Shown piece after piece: positions 1-3,728 of a stretch of DNA of 5,567 nt. Numbering within the stretch: position 1 is the stretch's first letter; each line of letters starts with the position of its first letter. A model generated the notes under the pieces. That model had not been told where the DNA came from. It saw only the letters and a program-made list of their open reading frames with translations, and made no database searches. The position numbers and the translations under genes are program-made. The stretch is from NCBI GenBank assembly GCA_964523165.1, contig CAZFXZ010000042.1, positions 1 through 5,567 of the forward strand, given 5' to 3'. This stretch comes from CAZFXZ01 sp964523165 (lineage in GTDB: Bacteria; Patescibacteriota; Patescibacteriia; JACRDY01).

Positions 1-195
1 GGCAAGGTCGTGTCTTGGTCGGTATCGGCCAAGTTCGGCTTTGTCGAGGCCCGCGGCAAGCGCATTCGCGTCGAGGCCGCCGATCTGACCCGTCTGGTCG
101 GACGGCGTACCAGCGTCCTGCTGGTCGGCCGGACCGTCAACGTGACGATCGAACGGGCAACCCACTCGGTCGTCAAGATCGAGTACCTCCAGTAG
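1..195 (+). CDS. Cold-shock-domain-like small protein, 5' end outside window
   Basis: This reading frame is open from the first base and stops at TAG (193-195), giving 64 visible residues. The visible start GKVVSW, then K-FGFV and the later IRVE, follow the order of a cold-shock OB-fold: the opening G-x-V-x-W, an RNP1-like K-(G)-F-G-F-V and an RNP2-like strand. The end (GRTVNVTIER, then VVKIEYL) fits the last two strands. Cold-shock proteins bind single-stranded RNA or DNA and unwind mRNA structure. In that family the W motif lies within about ten residues of the start, so probably only a few residues are missing; the GTG at 10 would cut into the fold and is unlikely to be the start. One glycine of the usual KGFGF is absent and the charged middle is unusual, so another small OB-fold protein is possible. 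Composition is about 65% GC with GC at about 84% of third positions, far above the downstream genes. Confidence 0.5.
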   Translation, partial: GKVVSWSVSAKFGFVEARGKRIRVEAADLTRLVGRRTSVLLVGRTVNVTIERATHSVVKIEYLQ

Positions 196-204
196 TTTTC
201 TCAC

Positions 205-269
205 AGCGGGTCAAGCCACGGTTGTTGACGATTGTCGTTCTGACAATCACGATTTGACCAAGGCCCGCT
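205..269 (+). other. Potential folded RNA segment after the first gene
   Basis: AGCGGG (205-210) can pair with CCCGCT (264-269), and TCAA (211-214) with TTGA (254-257). They enclose an inner hairpin, GATTGTC (230-236) with GACAATC (242-248), with a 5-base loop. A run of six T lies 14 bases further on (284-289). It may be part of the 3' end of the upstream transcript. The T run is too far from the stem for a standard terminator, and no known RNA family was recognised. Confidence 0.3.
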
Positions 270-300
270 GGTCACTACCGCTCTTTTTTCCCGCCCGCTG

Positions 301-338
301 AGGTGGTGGGGAGTGTCACAAAACACTTCCCACCACCT
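301..338 (+). terminator. 16-bp hairpin, probable terminator of the first gene
   Basis: The arms 301-316 and 323-338 pair over 16 bp with one G-T wobble (311/328) and a 6-base loop CACAAA. The following bases (339-360) are pyrimidine-rich (CTCTTCAACTTTCTCTCTCC) but lack an unbroken T run. It most likely ends the transcript of the upstream gene or protects its 3' end. On the other strand no T run follows it, so it is not a convincing minus-strand terminator. Confidence 0.55.
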
Positions 339-371
339 CTCTTCAACTTTCTCTCTCCTTTCTCGTGGTCC

Positions 372-464
372 GTATAGCGTATGGCGTATGCCGTATTCTG
401 TAGGGGTCAGCAGATAGGAATATTGTGCTATACTACGCAATACGTCATACGGCATACGCTATAC
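372..464. repeat. 26-bp imperfect inverted repeat of GTATNNC heptamers
   Basis: The arms 372-397 and 439-464 are inverted copies matching at 24 of 26 positions, separated by 41 bases. Each arm is itself a tandem series of 7-bp units. The left arm reads GTATAGC, GTATGGC, GTATGCC, GTATTCT. The right arm, on the opposite strand, reads GTATAGC, GTATGCC, GTATGAC, GTATTGC. A fifth unit, GCTATAC, lies in the spacer at 427-433. The right arm ends 4 bases before the ATG at 469. It looks like a dispersed palindromic element or a large protein-binding or RNA hairpin site; its identity is not recognised. Confidence 0.75.
405..434 (+). promoter_or_regulatory. Possible extended -10 promoter for the DHH-family gene
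   Basis: TGCTATACT at 426-434 resembles an extended -10 element (TGN then TATACT at 429-434). There is no convincing -35: GGTCAG at 405-410 is weak, with an 18-base spacer. A start near 441 would give a leader of about 28 bases. The -10 overlaps a GCTATAC heptamer of the surrounding repeat, so the match could be accidental. The gene does need its own promoter, since a probable terminator lies upstream. Confidence 0.35.
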
Positions 465-468
465 AATT

Positions 469-1455
469 ATGTCATCCTCTCGTCCGACCAAAAAAATCAT
501 TTTACCCAACAAACCGCATCTTGATCCGATCGTGGCTTATTATTTATTGATGCGTTTTGGTCAAGCTGCTTTCCCCGGTATCGAAACGGCCGAGTTTGCC
601 GTTTGGACGCACGCTGACACTCCGGCGCGAGAAAAATTTATCGAATGGGAAAATCAAGGCACGATTGGTGTAGATATTTCCGGCGGACTTTTTGATCACC
701 ACGCTGGCGAGGATTGCGCGACCGTGAAAGTCGCTAAGTATTTGCAAATTTTTGATCGGCCCGAATTGCAAAATTTATTTCAATACGTCCAAGAAGACGA
801 CAGCGCCGGCATCCACAACAAATACGGCGATTTGGCTTATGTCGTCAAATGTTTATACAAAGCTGATAAAGCCATTCCTGAAGTTATCAAATATGTTTTT
901 GAAACGCTAGATGTTTTGCAAAAAAAAGAGATCACTTGGCATGTCGAGATGAAAGAAGAATATGAAAAAAAGGCTCAGCTCGTTCGCGTCATGCGCGGTA
1001 AAAATAAACTAAAAATCGTTATCGTCGAGTCTGATGCTGTGGATTTGGCCAATTATGCTCGACAGCGCGAAACAGCCGCTATCGTCGTGCAAAAACGTTC
1101 CAGCGGTCATGTCTTTATTTTTACCAACAAAGTTTTTAATGTTGATTTGCGGCCGATTATTTCGGCTATTCGTCAACGAGAATTAGAATTAGCCGGTAAG
1201 CCGGCCGATAAAGTCGGGGGATTGACCAAAGACGGCAAACACCCGCTAGTTGAACAATGGTATTATCACGCCGCGTTAAATGCTTTACTCAACGGTTCGG
1301 ATGCTTTACTAGATACGCCGGCAACGAAAATTCCTTTTAAAGAAATTGTCAGCTTTGTCTTAGCTGGCGCGACGGGTGATTTGCCTCAATTACCCGAAGG
1401 TTTTTTGACGCCCGAGCAACTTCATAAATACGGTTTTCGTAGTTCCCGCCAATAA
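469..1455 (+). CDS. DHH-superfamily, MYG1-like putative metal-dependent phosphoesterase
   Basis: The 328-residue product has the motif layout of the MYG1 (UPF0160) branch of the DHH phosphoesterases. PHLDPIVAYYLL (16-27) parallels the family's F-H-x-D-E-A-x-A-x-x-L motif. GVDISGGLFDHHAG (67-80) supplies an acidic residue (D69) and the DHH triad (76-78), which in the family bind a catalytic metal ion. The C-terminal part is less clear; IVVQKRSSGHVFIF (about 205-218) may be substrate-binding. DHH enzymes cut phosphodiester bonds in RNA, DNA or cyclic nucleotides, and eukaryotic MYG1 is reported to be a 3'-5' RNA exonuclease; the substrate here cannot be read. No signal peptide or membrane segment is seen, so it is probably cytoplasmic. 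The ATG at 469 has no Shine-Dalgarno upstream. The gene stands alone between a hairpin and a terminator. Homology is inferred from motifs only; an uncharacterised DHH-like family is the alternative. Confidence 0.6.
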   Translation: MSSSRPTKKIILPNKPHLDPIVAYYLLMRFGQAAFPGIETAEFAVWTHADTPAREKFIEWENQGTIGVDISGGLFDHHAGEDCATVKVAKYLQIFDRPELQNLFQYVQEDDSAGIHNKYGDLAYVVKCLYKADKAIPEVIKYVFETLDVLQKKEITWHVEMKEEYEKKAQLVRVMRGKNKLKIVIVESDAVDLANYARQRETAAIVVQKRSSGHVFIFTNKVFNVDLRPIISAIRQRELELAGKPADKVGGLTKDGKHPLVEQWYYHAALNALLNGSDALLDTPATKIPFKEIVSFVLAGATGDLPQLPEGFLTPEQLHKYGFRSSRQ

Positions 1456-1457
1456 AC

Positions 1458-1493
1458 AACCGCCCCTTCGATCAGATCAGGGCGGTTTTTTTT
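1458..1493 (+). terminator. Intrinsic terminator after the DHH-family gene
   Basis: AACCGCCC (1458-1465) pairs perfectly with GGGCGGTT (1480-1487), with a 14-base loop. The stem runs straight into eight T (1486-1493). It begins 2 bases after the stop codon, a classic Rho-independent terminator. Confidence 0.93.
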
Positions 1494-1554
1494 ATTTAAT
1501 AACTTTTTTAGATTTTTTTAATAATCCTTATGTTATCTTGATTAAGACACCAGT

Positions 1555-1583
1555 TTGACTGATATTAAACAAAGCTTTAAAAT
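1555..1583 (+). promoter_or_regulatory. Sigma70-type promoter of the coiled-coil gene
   Basis: TTGACT (1555-1560), a 17-base spacer and TAAAAT (1578-1583) match the housekeeping consensus at 5 of 6 positions each. Transcription should start near 1590, leaving a leader of only about 14 bases before the ATG at 1604. The surroundings (1494-1603) are very AT-rich and hold no gene. Confidence 0.7.
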
Positions 1584-1603
1584 ACTTAAACAACTTTAAT
1601 TTT

Positions 1604-1909
1604 ATGGCCAAAAATGCTATTACTCTCGATCATTTAGCGGAAATGATTAAAACCGGCTTTGACGGCGTTGACGAACGTTTTGATGTTTTGGAAAAAGACG
1701 TCAGCGTCCTCAAACAAGACGTCAGCGTCCTCAAACAAGACGTCGGTGTCCTAAAAAAAGACGTTTTTGATTTGAAAATCGGTCAAGAAGATATGCTCCA
1801 CAAGCTTAACAATGCCGCTTATCGTTTTGAATTACGTGATTTAGATCAACGAGTAACATATTTAGAAAAGCATGCCGGCCTGACGGCTAAGCCCAAACCG
1901 GCCCATTAG
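1604..1909 (+). CDS. Small coiled-coil protein with heptad repeats, function unknown
   Basis: The product is 101 residues. A short N-terminal segment (ITLDHLAEMIKTGFDGVDERFDVL, split here as residues 6-17 and 18-29) leads into four heptads: DVSVLKQ (32-38), DVSVLKQ (39-45), DVGVLKK (46-52) and DVFDLKI (53-59). V and L recur at coiled-coil core spacing. A second helical stretch (about 66-90) ends in a heptad-like RVTYLEKH, and the tail (91-101) is Pro/Lys-rich and probably flexible. The likely form is a parallel coiled-coil oligomer in the cytoplasm; no signal peptide or membrane span is seen. No catalytic motif is visible. The ATG follows an AT-rich leader without Shine-Dalgarno. With its own promoter and terminator it is a single-gene unit between the DHH-family gene and the heat-shock operon. 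Small coiled-coil proteins of this kind are, as I recall, common in Patescibacteria and usually listed as hypothetical. Confidence 0.8.
   Translation: MAKNAITLDHLAEMIKTGFDGVDERFDVLEKDVSVLKQDVSVLKQDVGVLKKDVFDLKIGQEDMLHKLNNAAYRFELRDLDQRVTYLEKHAGLTAKPKPAH
1697..1759 (+). repeat. 21-bp tandem repeat coding for coiled-coil heptads
   Basis: Copies at 1697-1717 and 1718-1738 are identical over 21 bp. A third at 1739-1759 matches at 17 of 21. Each copy encodes one heptad (DVSVLKQ or DVGVLKK), so gain or loss of a copy would lengthen or shorten the coiled coil by one heptad without a frameshift. Confidence 0.9.
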
Positions 1910-1921
1910 ACTTCTTTCCGC

Positions 1922-1948
1922 AACCGCTCTGTCTGGGGCGGTTTTTTT
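1922..1948 (+). terminator. Intrinsic terminator after the coiled-coil gene
   Basis: AACCGC (1922-1927) pairs with GCGGTT (1938-1943). The stem extends inwards through T-G (1928/1937) and C-G (1929/1936) around a small loop. Seven T follow at 1942-1948. It isolates the heat-shock operon from the genes upstream and uses the same outer stem bases as the terminator at 1458. Confidence 0.88.
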
Positions 1949-1966
1949 AATCATCGATAGGTACTA

Positions 1967-1993
1967 TTAGCACTCTTGACAGGTGAGTGCTAA
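1967..1993 (+). promoter_or_regulatory. CIRCE operator (HrcA binding site)
   Basis: TTAGCACTC (1967-1975), nine bases, then GAGTGCTAA (1985-1993) is an exact match to the canonical CIRCE inverted repeat. The spacer contains the -35 hexamer TTGACA (1976-1981), so bound HrcA would block RNA polymerase. The element lies upstream of the predicted transcription start, so it acts as a DNA operator and is not part of the mRNA. Confidence 0.97.
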
Positions 1994-2005
1994 AAGCTTT
2001 ATAAT
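1976..2005 (+). promoter_or_regulatory. Consensus sigma70 promoter of the heat-shock operon
   Basis: TTGACA (1976-1981), an 18-base spacer and TATAAT (2000-2005) match the housekeeping consensus at both hexamers. Transcription should start near 2012, about 3 bases before the hrcA ATG at 2015. The promoter is intrinsically strong and controlled by repression through the overlapping CIRCE, not by an alternative heat-shock sigma factor. Confidence 0.92.
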
Positions 2006-2014
2006 GGTTTTACT

Positions 2015-2686
2015 ATGGATTTGCGTCAACAAAAATTATTTAAAATTATTGTTTCTGAATACGCCAAAACCGCCATTCCGGTCGGCTCTAAACTTTTGGC
2101 CGAAAAGTATGACTTGGATGTTTCTTCAGCCACGATCCGCAACGAAATGGCAATTTTGGAACAAGCCGGTTATATTTATCAACCACATACTTCGGCCGGC
2201 CGCGTGCCGACAGAAAACGGCTATCAGTATTATGTTGATAATTTTTTACAAGCTAAAGAGCCAACTCTAACTGTTCAAAAAAAATTACTGTCCAGTAGTG
2301 ATGATATTAAACAATTAGCCAAAAGTTTGGCCGAAATTTCTAACTCGTCAGTCTTTGTCAGTTTCGCGCCTTATGATTCGTATTACACGGGTCTGTCTAA
2401 TTTATTTAGTCAGCCGGAATTCAACGATCCGGCTCTAGTTTATGACGTTAGTCGCATCGTCGATCATTTGGATGAAGTTACGGCCAAAATATTTAATCAA
2501 ATTGATGAAGTAAAAATTTTATTGGGTAAAAAAAATCCTTTTGGCCAAGCTTGTGCTACGATCATCGCTCCCTATCAAATCCAAGACGGTCGCGGCATCT
2601 TTGGTCTGTTGGGACCTTTACGTTTGGATTATGAGGGAACTTTGGGCTTGGTCAATCATGTTCAAAAATTAATCAGCAAGAAGTAA
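2015..2686 (+). CDS. hrcA: Heat-inducible transcription repressor HrcA, shortened form
   Basis: HrcA is the dimeric repressor that binds CIRCE; in well-studied bacteria its folding depends on a chaperonin, which couples repression to protein damage. The N-terminus is a typical HrcA winged helix: IPVGSKLLAEKYDLDVSSAT then IRNEMAILEQAGYIYQ (21-56), and HTSAGRVPTENGYQYYVD (58-75). The C-terminal signatures are also present: GLSNLFSQPEFND (126-138) and the last-strand motif GPLRLDY (200-206). The protein is 223 residues, while HrcA is usually about 340. The join near 108-118 (after LAEIS, before VFVSF) skips roughly 100 residues that normally hold the inserted dimerising domain and part of the GAF-like core. 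The frame is intact at both ends, so this is a compact form and not an obvious pseudogene. It is the first gene of the operon behind CIRCE, is autoregulated by inference, and has almost no leader. The stop lies 2 bases before grpE. Confidence 0.95.
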   Translation: MDLRQQKLFKIIVSEYAKTAIPVGSKLLAEKYDLDVSSATIRNEMAILEQAGYIYQPHTSAGRVPTENGYQYYVDNFLQAKEPTLTVQKKLLSSSDDIKQLAKSLAEISNSSVFVSFAPYDSYYTGLSNLFSQPEFNDPALVYDVSRIVDHLDEVTAKIFNQIDEVKILLGKKNPFGQACATIIAPYQIQDGRGIFGLLGPLRLDYEGTLGLVNHVQKLISKK

Positions 2687-2688
2687 TT

Positions 2689-3195
2689 ATGAAAAAAGAC
2701 GACCAATCACCACTTGAGGAAAAAAATGAAGAAAGAGAAGAAGTGGTAACCGAAGAGAAAAATGAAGAAAGAAATATTGATTATAAAGATCAGTATTTGC
2801 GAGCCATAGCCGATTACCAAAATTTACAAAAACAAACGGCCAAGGATCGTCTGGATTTTATCCAATTTGCCAATCAAGAAATAATCATCGCCTTACTGCC
2901 GATCTTAAATAATTTTAAAGAAGCGACCAAACACGTCCCCGATGCCGATAAAGAAAAAAGTTGGGTCGTCGGCATTTTTCACATCCAACGCCAACTTGAG
3001 GATTTGTTAAAAAATATGGGCGTGGAAGAAATTGTCGCTGAAGGCCAGTTTGACCCGACTATTCATGAAGCTATCAGTCATCAACCGTCAACTGATCAAG
3101 AAGATAATGACATTATAAATGTGATAAGTCCGGGCTATAAATTAAATAACAAAGTCATCGTGCCGGCCAAAGTGGTCGTCGCGAAAAAAAATTAA
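2689..3195 (+). CDS. grpE: GrpE, nucleotide exchange factor for DnaK
   Basis: GrpE is a cytoplasmic dimer that releases ADP from DnaK and so resets its folding cycle. The 168-residue length is normal to slightly short. Residues 1-30 are a disordered acidic, lysine-rich tail in which EEKNEER occurs twice (10-16, 22-28). Next comes the long dimerisation helix, with LRAIADYQNLQKQTAKDR (37-54). The C-terminal beta domain that contacts DnaK carries GVEEIVAEGQFDPTIHEA (111-128) and GYKLNNKVIVPAKVVV (149-164), matching the family G-x-x-F-D-P-x-x-H-E-A and G-Y signatures. The usual arginine in V-I-R-P-A is a valine (158). The ATG follows the hrcA stop (TAATTATG), so it probably relies on translational coupling; no clear Shine-Dalgarno is present. 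Expression should follow HrcA/CIRCE with the rest of the operon. Confidence 0.96.
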   Translation: MKKDDQSPLEEKNEEREEVVTEEKNEERNIDYKDQYLRAIADYQNLQKQTAKDRLDFIQFANQEIIIALLPILNNFKEATKHVPDADKEKSWVVGIFHIQRQLEDLLKNMGVEEIVAEGQFDPTIHEAISHQPSTDQEDNDIINVISPGYKLNNKVIVPAKVVVAKKN

Positions 3196-3213
3196 TTCAT
3201 AATAAAAATATAT

Positions 3214-3630
3214 ATGTCACTTATCAAATGGACTCCCATGTGGGACCCGTTCGAAGAGGTGGAACGCGCCTTAGACGTTCCCAGTCGGGGCTTGCAAGTT
3301 TTTGCTCCGGCCATCGATGTTTATCAAGACGCTGACAATGTCTACGTCGAGTCGGCTTTGCCGGGGATCGATCCGGACAAAGTTGAGCTATCGATCGAAA
3401 ACGACGTTTTGACTTTGAAAGGCAGTACGGAACGAAAGAGCGAAGTCGATGATAAAACTTATTATCGTCGCGAAGTCCAACGCGGTAGTTTTTACCGCTC
3501 GTTGGTCTTGCCGACGCATGTCGTCGGCGACAAAGCCAGTGCCGAGTTTAAAGACGGCGTGCTAAAAATCACCGTGCCCAAAGCCGAAGAAGTCAAACCC
3601 AAAACCATTAAAGTCGAAATCAAAAAATAA
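3214..3630 (+). CDS. Hsp20 family small heat-shock protein
   Basis: Small heat-shock proteins bind unfolding proteins without ATP and hand them to DnaK. The 138 residues fit a class A bacterial sHSP. The N-terminal arm begins MSLIKWTPMWDPFEEVER (1-18). The alpha-crystallin domain (about 31-125) includes PAIDVYQDADNVYVESALPG (32-51), the strand pair ELSIENDVLTLKG (58-70), YYRREVQRGSFYRSLVLP (83-100) and the hallmark A-x-F-K-D-G-V-L-K-I-T-V-P (110-122). A C-terminal I-x-I/V-type motif, IKVEI (132-136), is where sHSP subunits dock into oligomers. The gene starts 18 bases after grpE with no Shine-Dalgarno in the AT-rich gap, and ends in tandem stops TAA TAG. Its place between grpE and dnaK puts it under CIRCE control by inference; classical hrcA-grpE-dnaK-dnaJ operons lack it. 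Confidence 0.95.
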   Translation: MSLIKWTPMWDPFEEVERALDVPSRGLQVFAPAIDVYQDADNVYVESALPGIDPDKVELSIENDVLTLKGSTERKSEVDDKTYYRREVQRGSFYRSLVLPTHVVGDKASAEFKDGVLKITVPKAEEVKPKTIKVEIKK

Positions 3631-3644
3631 TAGGCTTTAGCCCA

Positions 3645-3670
3645 GTGGTGACAAAATAAATTGTCACCAC
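3645..3670 (+). other. Perfect 10-bp hairpin between hsp20 and dnaK
   Basis: GTGGTGACAA (3645-3654) pairs perfectly with TTGTCACCAC (3661-3670) around a 6-base loop AAATAA. No T run follows, so it is not a standard terminator. It could protect the 3' end of the upstream message, mark an RNA processing site, or cause partial termination that sets hsp20 and dnaK to different levels. Confidence 0.7.
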
Positions 3671-3681
3671 GACGGTGAAGC

Positions 3682-3710
3682 TTGTTATCACTAATTTAAA
3701 ATAATAATTA
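3682..3710 (+). promoter_or_regulatory. Weak candidate internal promoter before dnaK
   Basis: TTGTTA (3682-3687), 17 bases and TAATTA (3705-3710) loosely fit a sigma70 promoter in the 98-base gap. The region is AT-rich, where such matches arise by chance. No CIRCE is present here, so if it is real it would give dnaK basal transcription independent of HrcA. Confidence 0.25.
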
Positions 3711-3728
3711 TAAAAAGATTAAAAAAAT

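Noticed and set aside
201..455. Minus-strand open frame of 84 codons across the first non-coding region
   Set aside because: It runs through the hairpin, the folded segment and the heptamer inverted repeat, and its product looks like translated repeats. There is no recognisable domain.
372..464. CRISPR array or transposon ends
   Set aside because: The units are only 7 bp without spacers of uniform length. The inverted arms enclose just 41 bases with no transposase and no clear target duplication.
1983..2270. Plus-strand open frame overlapping CIRCE and the start of hrcA
   Set aside because: It is out of frame with hrcA, whose conserved residues explain the same bases.
3645..3670. Intrinsic terminator between hsp20 and dnaK
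   Set aside because: The stem is perfect but followed by GACGGTGAAG instead of a T run on the + strand, and no adjacent T run is found on the other strand.
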